Assembly: GCA_016930995.1 (NCBI GenBank)
Contig: JAFGFQ010000127.1
Location: forward strand, 1-24,492
Reading direction: 5' to 3'
DNA length: 24,492 nt
Origin: Thermoplasmatota archaeon
Lineage (GTDB): Archaea > Thermoplasmatota > E2 > DHVEG-1
Made by a program: the position numbers and the translations under genes. A model generated the notes under the pieces. The model worked only from the letters and a program-made list of their open reading frames with translations. It searched no databases and was not told where the DNA came from. Of the stretch, positions 14,012 through 22,768 are shown piece by piece (within the stretch, counting starts at the first letter, position 1; every line of letters starts with the position of its first letter).

Positions 14012-15969
14012 TGCGACGCATCGGTGTTTTTGTCTGCCATTGCGGGATAAACATTGCACAGAACGTTGATGTCAAAGCACTCACCCAGTACGCAAGTAAT
14101 CTAAACGGTGTCGTCGTCGCAAAAGAATACAAATACATGTGCTCAGACGTAGGAGCTACCTTAATCAAAGACACCATTAAAGAATTCAAACTCGACGGCG
14201 TTGTCATTGCATCCTGCTCTCCTCGCATGCATGAACACACTTTCAGAAGGGTTGCAAGCGACGGAGGAGTAAACCCATATCGAGTCGAGATATCCAACAT
14301 ACGGGAGCAATGCTCCTGGGCGCATGCAGACAAAGAACAAGCCACAGAAAAAGCAAAATATCTGGTTCGCAGCGCAGTGTCAAAAGCACTCACCCTTGAA
14401 CCGCTGAAACCATCCAAACTCAAGGTGATACCAGAAGCCCTTGTGATCGGGGGTGGTATCGCAGGGATCCAAACATCCCTTGACCTGGCAAATGATGGTT
14501 TCAAGATCTATTTAGTGGAGCGAGACCCAAGTATCGGTGGCCATATGGCTCAACTCGACAAGACCTTTCCGACACTGGATTGTTCCTCCTGCATCCTCAC
14601 CCCCAAGATGATGGAAGTAGCAAACCATGAGAACATCCAACTGTTCAGTTATTCAGAAATAGTCAGCGTCGATGGAAGCATCGGGAATTACACTGTGAAA
14701 ATAAAAAAGAAGCCACGCTACATTGATGTTGACAAATGCACAGGATGTGGTGATTGTGCCAGCGCATGTCGCCTCAAAGACAGAATCACCAGTGAATTTA
14801 ACCAAGGAATGGGAAAACGTGGTGCTTCCTACATGCCGTTCCCACAGGCAGTTCCCCTCAAATATGTCATCGATGACAAGAAATGCCTGTTCCTGACCAA
14901 AGGGAAATGCGGTGATGAACCGCTCTGCAAGAAAGCCTGTGCTCAAGATGCTATTGATTTTAATCAGAAGGAAGAAATCGTCGAACGCAAAGTCGGTGCT
15001 ATCATCGTTGCTACAGGCTATGACCTCATGGACCCTACCGCGGTGTACGAATATGGGTACGACCAGTCTCCTGATGTGATCACTACCTTAGAAATGGAAC
15101 GATTGATCAGCTCCTCAGGTCCAACCAAAGGGGAGATTATACGTCCCTCCAATCAACAGAAACCAAAAAGCATTACCTTCATCCTCTGCGTCGGCTCACG
15201 AGACGAGACCCAATGCACCTGGTGCTGCCGCATCGGATGTATGACTGCATTAAAACAAGTCTATCTCCTCAGAGAAAAACTTGGAGAGGACGTCGAAATC
15301 AACCTCTGCTACAACGACCTGCGATCATATGGAAAAGGCTATGAGGAATTCTACCGCAAAGTTCGAGGCCTTCATACGAACATGTTCCGTGGTCGCCCTT
15401 CTGAAGTCCGCACTCTGAGCGACACCCTAAAAATCGATATTTTTGACACTATTACAAACAAACTGTTTGAAATAAAGACAGACATGGTGGTCCTTGTCCC
15501 TGCGATGATGCCACGAAACGATGCCATAGAGTTCGCACGCCTCCTGCATCTAACATTAAGTGGTGATGGATTCTTCCTAGAGGCACATCCCAAGCTTCGC
15601 CCGGTGGATACATTCGTCAACGGCATCTTTATCGCTGGTTGCTGCCAAGCACCAAAAGACATCCAGGATACAGTATCCCAGGCAAGTGCTGCAGCGTCAC
15701 GAGCTGCAACCATTCTCTCCCAGGATGAACTGGAGATAGACCCACTTGTTGCCATGGTTGATGAGGATGCCTGCACCGGGTGTGGGATCTGTGTGGAGGT
15801 CTGCCCCTATCAAGCACGGACGCTTAATGAACGTAAAAGGATCGCAGAGGTCAATGAGGCTTTATGCGCAGGTTGCGGGGGATGTATCGCCGCTTGCCCC
15901 AGTAACGCGTCTATTCATAAGAACTTCACAAAAAAACAACTCCTCAACATGGTTGACGACATCATGTAA
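14011..15969 (+). CDS. hdrA: Heterodisulfide reductase subunit A, complete canonical form (HdrA)
   Basis: A 652-residue flavin and iron-sulfur protein, the electron-bifurcating core of HdrABC. Domains: an N-terminal Cys domain (CHCG at 9-12, Cys44, SCSPR Cys69, QCSW Cys101); an FAD-binding thioredoxin-reductase-like domain (GGGIAG from 147, DCSSC at 190-194); an inserted ferredoxin (Cys243/246/249/253 and a second Cys group KCGDEPLCKKAC); and a C-terminal two-cluster ferredoxin (Cys588/591/594/598 and 619/622/625/629). Length is that of methanogen HdrA. GGAGG sits ten bases before the ATG, inside the end of hdrB. It is the only complete, unfused HdrA here; two larger HdrA relatives follow. 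Confidence 0.92.
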   Translation: MRRIGVFVCHCGINIAQNVDVKALTQYASNLNGVVVAKEYKYMCSDVGATLIKDTIKEFKLDGVVIASCSPRMHEHTFRRVASDGGVNPYRVEISNIREQCSWAHADKEQATEKAKYLVRSAVSKALTLEPLKPSKLKVIPEALVIGGGIAGIQTSLDLANDGFKIYLVERDPSIGGHMAQLDKTFPTLDCSSCILTPKMMEVANHENIQLFSYSEIVSVDGSIGNYTVKIKKKPRYIDVDKCTGCGDCASACRLKDRITSEFNQGMGKRGASYMPFPQAVPLKYVIDDKKCLFLTKGKCGDEPLCKKACAQDAIDFNQKEEIVERKVGAIIVATGYDLMDPTAVYEYGYDQSPDVITTLEMERLISSSGPTKGEIIRPSNQQKPKSITFILCVGSRDETQCTWCCRIGCMTALKQVYLLREKLGEDVEINLCYNDLRSYGKGYEEFYRKVRGLHTNMFRGRPSEVRTLSDTLKIDIFDTITNKLFEIKTDMVVLVPAMMPRNDAIEFARLLHLTLSGDGFFLEAHPKLRPVDTFVNGIFIAGCCQAPKDIQDTVSQASAAASRAATILSQDELEIDPLVAMVDEDACTGCGICVEVCPYQARTLNERKRIAEVNEALCAGCGGCIAACPSNASIHKNFTKKQLLNMVDDIM

Positions 15970-15974
15970 GTATA

Positions 15975-18900
15975 ATGATTATGACAAAAGAAAAAAAACA
16001 AAAGAACACTGCTGCACATAAACATGGGTCAGTCCTAGTCATCGGTGGTGGTATCTCAGGGATTCAATCATCTCTTGACTTAGCAGATGCAGGGTTCAAA
16101 GTCTATCTCGTTGACCGTGGTCTTTCTATCGGTGGGACCATGACACAACTAGATAAAACATTTCCAACAAACGATTGTGCCATGTGTATCCTTGCACCAA
16201 AACTCGTCTATACAGGACGACATGAAAACATACATATCATCACAAACGCAGAGGTCTCCGATGTCAAAGGCGAGGTAGGTAACTTCCATGTCACACTTAA
16301 GAAATACCCCCGTTACGTCGATCTTACAAAATGCAATGGATGCGGTGATTGTGTAGAACACTGCCCGGTTTCCATGCGATCTGAATTCGATGAGGGACTT
16401 ACGACACACAAAGCCATCTATCAACCATTCCCACAAGCGATTCCAAATATCTTCGCTATAAGAAAAAACGAAGGCACCTCCCCGTGTAGAATCTCCTGCC
16501 CAGCTGGATTGAACGCCCATGGGTTCGTCGCGTTAGCGGCTCAAGAGAAATTCGCAGAAGCCTTTGAGCTTATCAAAGAAACCATCCCCTTCCCAGGATC
16601 ATTGGGGCGTATATGCTATCATCCCTGTGAAACAGATTGCAACAGGAAAGACATCGATGAACCAGTCTCCATTTGTCGCATCAGACGATTCATTGCCGAT
16701 TACATTTATGACCACCCAGAAACCCTTGTCGAGTATCAGAAAATAAAAGCAGAAAAACAACAAAACAGAGAAACCGACCAGACAAAGAGAGGAAACAACC
16801 AAAAAGTCGCAATCATCGGAGCGGGACCTACCGGAATAACCGCTGCATACGACCTCTCTCGCAATGGTTACAAACCAGTAATCTTCGAGGCAGAGAAATT
16901 CACCGGGGGTATGCTGCATTACGGGGTACCTGACTATCGACTCCCAAAAGAGTATCTCCATAAAGAAATTGATCCTCTCTGCGAACAAGAACAAATCGAA
17001 CTTAAGACCAACCAGAAGCTTGGAAGAGATTTCACGCTGTCAGATCTCAAGAAACAAGGGTTCAAAGCTATCCTTGTTGCGATCGGCGCTCATAAGACAC
17101 GTGCCGCGGGGATTGAATGCTGTACTGGAACAGATACCTGTATTTTGGAAGGCGTCGAGTATCTCAAACAGCTCAACAGGAACATGATCGCAACGGAATA
17201 TTTCAAGGGAAAAACCATTTTAGTCATCGGTGGTGGAAACGTCGCGATGGATTCCGCACGCACCGCACGGCGTCTCGGGGGAAACGTAACCGTCTTGTAT
17301 CGAAGGTCTCTAAAAGAGATGCCAGCGCACAAAGAGGAAATCCAACAAGCAGAAGGGGAAGGAGTTGTATTTAGCTTTTTAACCGCCCCAACGAAACTGC
17401 ATAAAAACGAGAAACATACCTGCCTCCAATGTGTGAAAATGGAGCTAGGGGAACCAGATGCATCAGGGAGACGACGCCCTGTTGTTGTGCCTACTTCAGA
17501 ATATGATGTCCCCTGTGACTATGTTATCTTTGCAATAGGCCAGGAACTGGATATAAAATTGATGGAAGAAAACAATATCGCTCTTTCCGCCTCAGGTTTT
17601 ATCCAGGTGGACCCTATCACGTTACAAACAACCCAGGAGGGGGTGTTTGCTGGTGGTGATGCTGCCTCCGGTCCTGCGTCTGCTGTCGAGGCGATTGCCG
17701 CAGGTCACCGTGCCGCAGAATCAATCGATCGATATCTGAACAATGAAGATTTGATGAAAGGTCGAGAAAAGAAAGAGCCAGTAAAAGCACAGATCCCAAA
17801 GGAAACCCTCAGAATCCCACAAGAGCGGGAACAACCACTATTACTACCCCTTGATGAACGGGTAAAGACGTTTACCGAAGTCGACCAAGGTTTCACCAGA
17901 GAACAGGTTATCCGTGAGGCACAACGATGCCTGAATTGCGCAGGATGCTGTGATTGCCAACAATGTGTCCTTTACTGTGGACCGAATGCCATTGACCATC
18001 AGATGAAGCAAACATCAGAGACTATTGATGTCGGAGCTGTTATCGTCTCCCCAGGTTTTGCAGAGTACACTCCACCAAAAGCAGATAGTTACGGATATCA
18101 AGTCTATCCGAATGTACTCACCAGCATCGAATTCGAACGAATGCTATCAGCTTCAGGACCATATAAAGGTCATATCAAACGGATCTCTGATGGGAAGCCG
18201 TTGAAAAAAATCGCATGGCTCCAATGCATCGGTTCACGTGATGAAAGCTGCGACCGTAAATACTGCTCCTCGGTGTGTTGCATGTATGCAACCAAGGAAG
18301 CAGTCATCGCAAAGGAACATGAGCCTGGCGTCGACACCCATATTTATTACATGGATATGCGGTCGTTCGGCAAGGATTTTGATAAGTATTTTGAACGAGC
18401 TCAAAACGAGTATGGCGTTGTGTATAGACGATGCCGCATCGCAAAGGTAGAACAGGACCGAAAAACAAAACAGCTCACAATCCGCCATGTCGATGAGAAA
18501 GGAGCCTTACAAAGCGAGATTTACGACATGGTGGTACTTTCGGTAGGATTACAACCCTGCGCAACCCTTGGTCATCTCAGTAAAGCATTGGAGATTAATT
18601 TAAATGAATACGGGTTTGTCGAGACAGATACATTCACACCGGTCTCCACCTCACGTGAAGGCATCTATGCATCAGGGACGGTCACAGAACCAAAGGACAT
18701 CCCTGAGAGTGTGACCCAGGCGTCTGCAGCCGCAGCAGAAGCGGCAAAGACTATCGCAGAGGTGCGAGGAACAGAGGTCGCTGAGAAGACATACCCAGTA
18801 GAACGGGACATAAAAACAGAGGTTCCCCGGATAGGTGTATTCGTCTGCCATTGCGGGATCAATATCGCCGGCGTCGTTGATGTGAAAAAAGTTGTTGAAG

Positions 18901-20498
18901 TCTCAAAGACACTCCCCTATGTGACCTACTCAGATGATACCTTATTTACCTGCTCACAGGATTCACAAGAAAAAATAAAGGAAAAGATTAAAGAATTCAA
19001 TCTCAACAGGGTTGTTATCGCATCATGCACTCCCCGGACACATGAGCCATTATTCCAGGATACGCTTCGTCAGGCTGGGTTGAACCCTCATCTATTTGAG
19101 ATGGCAAACCTTCGTGACCAGAACTCCTGGGTCCATAAAAGCGCTCCTGACAGTGCTACGGAAAAAGCAATCGATACGGTGAAAATGGCAGTTGCGAAAT
19201 CTTCTGATTTATACCCCGTGCGTCATCTGCAGATCCCTGTCATTTCCAGCGCTCTTGTGATCGGTGGTGGTATCGCAGGGATGACCGCGGCATTATCCAT
19301 CGCTGACCAAGGGTATCAGGTCTATCTCGTCGAAAGAGAACCAGAGCTTGGTGGTCATCTCAAGGAAATCTATCTTGGGGCACATGGGGAGAAACCACAG
19401 GACCTCTTGAAACAGACCCTTGAACAAGTCACCAGTCACCCTCAAATACAAGTATTTACCCAGACCACCATCGGACAGATCTCCGGATACGTCGGGAACT
19501 TCTCCACAACATTGCAGAAGGATAAAAAGGAGAAGACACCAACCGTTATTCAACATGGTGTCATCATCGTCGCAACCGGTGGAGTCCCGTACGAACCAAA
19601 GGAATATCAGTACAAGAAACACGATGACGTGCTGACACAGACTCAGTTTGAGAAAGACCTCTTTTATGAAAAAACATATCTAAAGGACCTAAAGGAGGTC
19701 GTGATGATTCAATGCGTCGGATCACGAAACGATGACCATCCCTATTGCAGCAGGGTGTGTTGTTCTGAAGCGTTGAAGAATGCGTTGCGATTCAAAGAGC
19801 AAAATCCCGATGCAACAGTCTATGTCCTGTATCGTGATATCAGGACATACGGATTCAGGGAGGATGTCCTCTACCAGAAGGCCCGAAAGAAAGGGATCCT
19901 TTTCATACGATTTGACGAAAAAGATGAACCAAAAGTAACCATCGATGATGGAAAACTTCAGGTAAACACAAAAGACCCCATCCTCCAACGAGAACTCCGT
20001 TTGCACCCGGATAAATTGATATTAAGCACTGGTGTTCTCCCACAGAACAATAAACCACTTGCACAACTACTAAAAGTCCCCTTAAACCAAGATGAGTTTT
20101 ATGCCGAAGCGCACGTGAAGCTACGCCCGGTTGATTTCTCTGCAGACGGTATTTTCCTCTGCGGTCTAGCCCATTCACCTCGATTCATCGAAGAATCAAT
20201 CGTACAAGCGAAGGCTACTAGTGCCAGGGCAGCAACAATCCTTTCAAAAAAATACCTTGAGACAATAGGTAACATCGCCAGAGTGGTTTCGCGGAATTGT
20301 GCAGGATGCCAACTTTGTATCGAGGCATGCCCCTATGATGCGATTAGCTACGACGAAGAAAAGAAAATCGTAGTCGTCAATGAAATCCTCTGCCAGGGAT
20401 GCGGCGCGTGCTCCGTGGTCTGTCCAAGTGGCACGTCACAACAGAATACGTTTACGAAACGTCAGATCATCTCTATGATTGATGCGTGTTTGGAGTAA
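15975..20498 (+). CDS. Giant HdrA-GltD-HdrA fusion flavoprotein, 1507 residues
   Basis: One frame joins three flavin modules. (1) An HdrA FAD domain without the usual N-terminal domain: GGGISG near residue 20, DCAMC at 67-71, cluster Cys120/123/126/130. (2) Inserted at about 170-670, a GltD/NfnB-like NAD(P)H:acceptor module: Cys171/175, Cys214/218/222/234, FAD motif GAGPTG (282-287), nucleotide motif GGGN (419-422), and a GDAASGP FAD loop, ending in EAQRCLNC and a dense Cys run (652-668) that merges with the second HdrA ferredoxin cluster. HdrA resumes to about 940. (3) A second HdrA unit from about 950: CHCG (958-961), GGGIAG from 1097, and two C-terminal clusters (Cys1442-1452 and 1473-1483), lacking the inner ferredoxin. 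Predicted role: pyridine-nucleotide-linked electron bifurcation with HdrBC. ATG 15981 is an alternative start. Confidence 0.88.
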   Translation: MIMTKEKKQKNTAAHKHGSVLVIGGGISGIQSSLDLADAGFKVYLVDRGLSIGGTMTQLDKTFPTNDCAMCILAPKLVYTGRHENIHIITNAEVSDVKGEVGNFHVTLKKYPRYVDLTKCNGCGDCVEHCPVSMRSEFDEGLTTHKAIYQPFPQAIPNIFAIRKNEGTSPCRISCPAGLNAHGFVALAAQEKFAEAFELIKETIPFPGSLGRICYHPCETDCNRKDIDEPVSICRIRRFIADYIYDHPETLVEYQKIKAEKQQNRETDQTKRGNNQKVAIIGAGPTGITAAYDLSRNGYKPVIFEAEKFTGGMLHYGVPDYRLPKEYLHKEIDPLCEQEQIELKTNQKLGRDFTLSDLKKQGFKAILVAIGAHKTRAAGIECCTGTDTCILEGVEYLKQLNRNMIATEYFKGKTILVIGGGNVAMDSARTARRLGGNVTVLYRRSLKEMPAHKEEIQQAEGEGVVFSFLTAPTKLHKNEKHTCLQCVKMELGEPDASGRRRPVVVPTSEYDVPCDYVIFAIGQELDIKLMEENNIALSASGFIQVDPITLQTTQEGVFAGGDAASGPASAVEAIAAGHRAAESIDRYLNNEDLMKGREKKEPVKAQIPKETLRIPQEREQPLLLPLDERVKTFTEVDQGFTREQVIREAQRCLNCAGCCDCQQCVLYCGPNAIDHQMKQTSETIDVGAVIVSPGFAEYTPPKADSYGYQVYPNVLTSIEFERMLSASGPYKGHIKRISDGKPLKKIAWLQCIGSRDESCDRKYCSSVCCMYATKEAVIAKEHEPGVDTHIYYMDMRSFGKDFDKYFERAQNEYGVVYRRCRIAKVEQDRKTKQLTIRHVDEKGALQSEIYDMVVLSVGLQPCATLGHLSKALEINLNEYGFVETDTFTPVSTSREGIYASGTVTEPKDIPESVTQASAAAAEAAKTIAEVRGTEVAEKTYPVERDIKTEVPRIGVFVCHCGINIAGVVDVKKVVEVSKTLPYVTYSDDTLFTCSQDSQEKIKEKIKEFNLNRVVIASCTPRTHEPLFQDTLRQAGLNPHLFEMANLRDQNSWVHKSAPDSATEKAIDTVKMAVAKSSDLYPVRHLQIPVISSALVIGGGIAGMTAALSIADQGYQVYLVEREPELGGHLKEIYLGAHGEKPQDLLKQTLEQVTSHPQIQVFTQTTIGQISGYVGNFSTTLQKDKKEKTPTVIQHGVIIVATGGVPYEPKEYQYKKHDDVLTQTQFEKDLFYEKTYLKDLKEVVMIQCVGSRNDDHPYCSRVCCSEALKNALRFKEQNPDATVYVLYRDIRTYGFREDVLYQKARKKGILFIRFDEKDEPKVTIDDGKLQVNTKDPILQRELRLHPDKLILSTGVLPQNNKPLAQLLKVPLNQDEFYAEAHVKLRPVDFSADGIFLCGLAHSPRFIEESIVQAKATSARAATILSKKYLETIGNIARVVSRNCAGCQLCIEACPYDAISYDEEKKIVVVNEILCQGCGACSVVCPSGTSQQNTFTKRQIISMIDACLE

Positions 20499-20504
20499 GA
20501 GAAC

Positions 20505-20954
20505 ATGAGTGAAGAAAAAAAGGACCATAAGAAGGAAACCTTTGAACCAAAGATCGTTGGGTTCCTCTGCAATTGGTGTAGTTACGCAGGTGCTGACCTT
20601 GCTGGTACCAGCCGTATTCAATACCCGCCGAACGTACGAATCATCCGAGTCATGTGTTCTGGGTCTGTTGATTCCATGTATATCCTCCGAGCGCTGCTCG
20701 AAGGGGCTGATGGCGTGTTTGTTGGCGGATGCCATCCGGGTGATTGTCACTACATCGATGGGAACTACAAAGCCCGACGGCGCATGGTACTTCTTCAGAA
20801 TATCCTTGATACCCTAGGCCTTGAGAAAGAGCGAGTATGGCTGCGGTGGATCTCTGCTTCAGAGGGGCAGAAGTTCGCTGACACGATGAAAGAGATGACT
20901 GAGGCGGTCCGAAAACTAGGTCCCAATCCGATCGCTAAACACTGGAATCTGTAA
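20505..20954 (+). CDS. mvhD: MvhD-type [2Fe-2S] electron-transfer protein
   Basis: A 149-residue protein of the MvhD/FlpD family, which in methanogens links a hydrogenase or formate dehydrogenase to HdrA. The Cys pattern is complete: [20 protein letters not shown], and [10 protein letters not shown]. The conserved helical ending PNPIAK is present. No Mvh hydrogenase subunits lie beside it, so its electron partner is probably the FrhB-like subunit next door or one of the large HdrA proteins. The start follows the megaprotein stop by six bases. Confidence 0.9.
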   Translation: MSEEKKDHKKETFEPKIVGFLCNWCSYAGADLAGTSRIQYPPNVRIIRVMCSGSVDSMYILRALLEGADGVFVGGCHPGDCHYIDGNYKARRRMVLLQNILDTLGLEKERVWLRWISASEGQKFADTMKEMTEAVRKLGPNPIAKHWNL

Positions 20955-20970
20955 TGGAGGATGAAGAAAC

Positions 20971-22092
20971 ATGACACAAAAAGTGTTGAAAATAAAGGAC
21001 AATGACTTGACAGAATCAATCAATGATTTCTTACGTCTTCTCCTGTCATCAGGAAAAATACAAGCATTGCTCGTCCCACAGAGCACTCCTTCAAAGAAAA
21101 TTGCATTCCCGGTCCTACTCTCAGACCCGCAGAAACTCCATGCTGATGTTATCGCCCCGGTTCTCCCCACCTCTACCGCCGCAATTATATCCAAGATGAC
21201 CAAGGTGCAGCCCCCCTCGCACCCGATTGGTGTCGTGATGCGACCATGCCAGATACGTGCCCTTATCGAACTTGTTAAACTGAACCAGGCGAACCTTACC
21301 AATATTATCATCATTGGAATAGACTGCCCAGGAACGTTTCCCATCAATACCTATTCATCGTTTCCTGAGAAGGAATCCCCAACACAGTTCCTTATCGAAT
21401 CATTACAAAAGAAATCTGATGACGCAGAAAAATATCTCCGTTCCGCCTGCAGAATCTGCAAAGACCCGACCCCGACACACGCTGATATCACTGTTGGGTT
21501 CTATGGCATCGACCTTGAAAAGGAACTATTCATAGAGGCTATCTCAGAGGCGGGTAAAAACATCCTGCAGGGGATACCTCTTGAGGATTGCAAAGAAGGG
21601 AAAACCAGGGAAAAAGCAGTCAAGCAATTACGTGAGGAAAAAACAAAGAAACGGGTTGCCTTCCTCAAGGAAAAAGAGGGGCTGAAAGGTATTGAGAAGA
21701 TCGCTGATTTTTTTGACACCTGTGTCAATTGTCATAATTGCCGACAAGCTTGCCCTATCTGTTATTGTAAAGAATGTTTATTCGACTCCTCAGTGTTCGA
21801 CGCTGAGGCCTATAAGTTCGTCCGCAAAGCAGAGGTTAAAGGTTTGTTTAAAATGCCGACCGATGCATTGCTCTTCCAGCTTGGGCGGATGAACCATATG
21901 ATCCTTTCCTGTGTGGAATGTGGGTTATGCGAACAGGCCTGTCCCAACGAAATCCCCTTGATGGATGTGTTTATCCCAGTTGCAGAGAACGCTCAGAAGG
22001 AGTTTGACTATTCCCCTGGCAAAGATGAAAAAGAGAAAATCCCGATGATCGTATACCGGGAGAATGAGTTCTTGGAGGTAGGAGAAAAATAG
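20971..22092 (+). CDS. FrhB/FdhB-like flavoprotein (F420 hydrogenase/dehydrogenase beta family) with two [4Fe-4S] motifs
   Basis: A 373-residue protein. The N-terminal two thirds match the FrhB/FdhB fold that binds FAD and, in characterised members, F420 (RPCQIRALIELVKL, IIIIGIDCPGT, SACRICKDPT). The C-terminal part has CVNCHNCRQACP (Cys251/254/257/261) followed by extra Cys 264, 266 and 269, and a second cluster at Cys314/317/320/324. This is the likely entry or exit for hydride electrons in the Hdr complex. F420 is the first guess, but related bacterial proteins use other nucleotides, so specificity is uncertain. A strong GGAGG lies ten bases before the ATG. The downstream HdrC gene starts one base after its stop. 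Confidence 0.85.
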   Translation: MTQKVLKIKDNDLTESINDFLRLLLSSGKIQALLVPQSTPSKKIAFPVLLSDPQKLHADVIAPVLPTSTAAIISKMTKVQPPSHPIGVVMRPCQIRALIELVKLNQANLTNIIIIGIDCPGTFPINTYSSFPEKESPTQFLIESLQKKSDDAEKYLRSACRICKDPTPTHADITVGFYGIDLEKELFIEAISEAGKNILQGIPLEDCKEGKTREKAVKQLREEKTKKRVAFLKEKEGLKGIEKIADFFDTCVNCHNCRQACPICYCKECLFDSSVFDAEAYKFVRKAEVKGLFKMPTDALLFQLGRMNHMILSCVECGLCEQACPNEIPLMDVFIPVAENAQKEFDYSPGKDEKEKIPMIVYRENEFLEVGEK

Positions 22093-22093
22093 C

Positions 22094-22762
22094 ATGGATG
22101 TCATTGACTCCCGCAAGGTTGACCCCCATTTCAAGTTTCAAATAGCAAACGAACAAGGTGGCGAAGGCATCCTGAAATGCTTCGCCTGCGGTGCCTGCAC
22201 AGCTCGATGTCCCGAGATGGACGTCAAACCCGAATGGAACGCCCGTGTCATCATCCGCAAAGCGTTGCTTGGTTTGAAAGAAGAAGTCTTAAGCAGTGAG
22301 TTCGTGTGGATCTGCAGCGCACATTACCGTTGCCTGGAGAAATGCCCTCAAAAAGTAAACGTCAAAGAAGTCATGAACGCTGTACGGGACGCCCGTCTGA
22401 TCGAGGAGCAAATCGAGGATGTCACCGGAAAGAAGGCGAAAAAATACCTTGATTTGGAGTTCAAATACAAAATATCTCAAACAGAGGCAGGAAAAGGCCT
22501 TTATGAATGTTTCTCCTGTGGGACCTGTACGGCAGGATGCCCAGAACGAGAGCTTGACCCATTATACTCCCCGCGGAAAGTGATAAAGAACGTGCTTCTT
22601 GGGATGAAGGACCCTGTCTTTTCAAATAAGTTTGTTGAGATCTGTTCATCTCACCATCGGTGTCTCACCCAGTGCCCGCAAGGGGTGGAGATCCCAAAGC
22701 TCATGAACGCGATTAAGAACATTGCGATAAAAGAAGGATATCATCGAAAAACAAAAGAGTAA
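22094..22762 (+). CDS. Internally duplicated HdrC-like protein with CxxHxxCxxxC motifs
   Basis: A 222-residue protein made of two HdrC-like halves repeated with an exact 110-residue period. Each half has one canonical motif (Cys29/32/35/39 and Cys139/142/145/149) and one in which the second Cys is His: Cys74-His77-Cys80-Cys84 (CSAHYRCLEKC) and Cys184-His187-Cys190-Cys194 (CSSHHRCLTQC). Both halves keep the flanking FVxIC and CPQ context, so the change is not random decay. It could carry four clusters, two with a His ligand or an open iron site. GGAG lies nine bases before the ATG. It sits between the FrhB-like gene and a tandem HdrA, so it probably bridges those two in place of ordinary HdrC. 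Confidence 0.85.
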   Translation: MDVIDSRKVDPHFKFQIANEQGGEGILKCFACGACTARCPEMDVKPEWNARVIIRKALLGLKEEVLSSEFVWICSAHYRCLEKCPQKVNVKEVMNAVRDARLIEEQIEDVTGKKAKKYLDLEFKYKISQTEAGKGLYECFSCGTCTAGCPERELDPLYSPRKVIKNVLLGMKDPVFSNKFVEICSSHHRCLTQCPQGVEIPKLMNAIKNIAIKEGYHRKTKE

Positions 22763-22768
22763 GTCACT

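Noticed and set aside
16470..17980. GltD module read as part of a glutamate synthase
   Set aside because: It is inside an HdrA chain and no GltB-like large subunit is near. The GltD fold is widely used as a general NAD(P)H:acceptor module.
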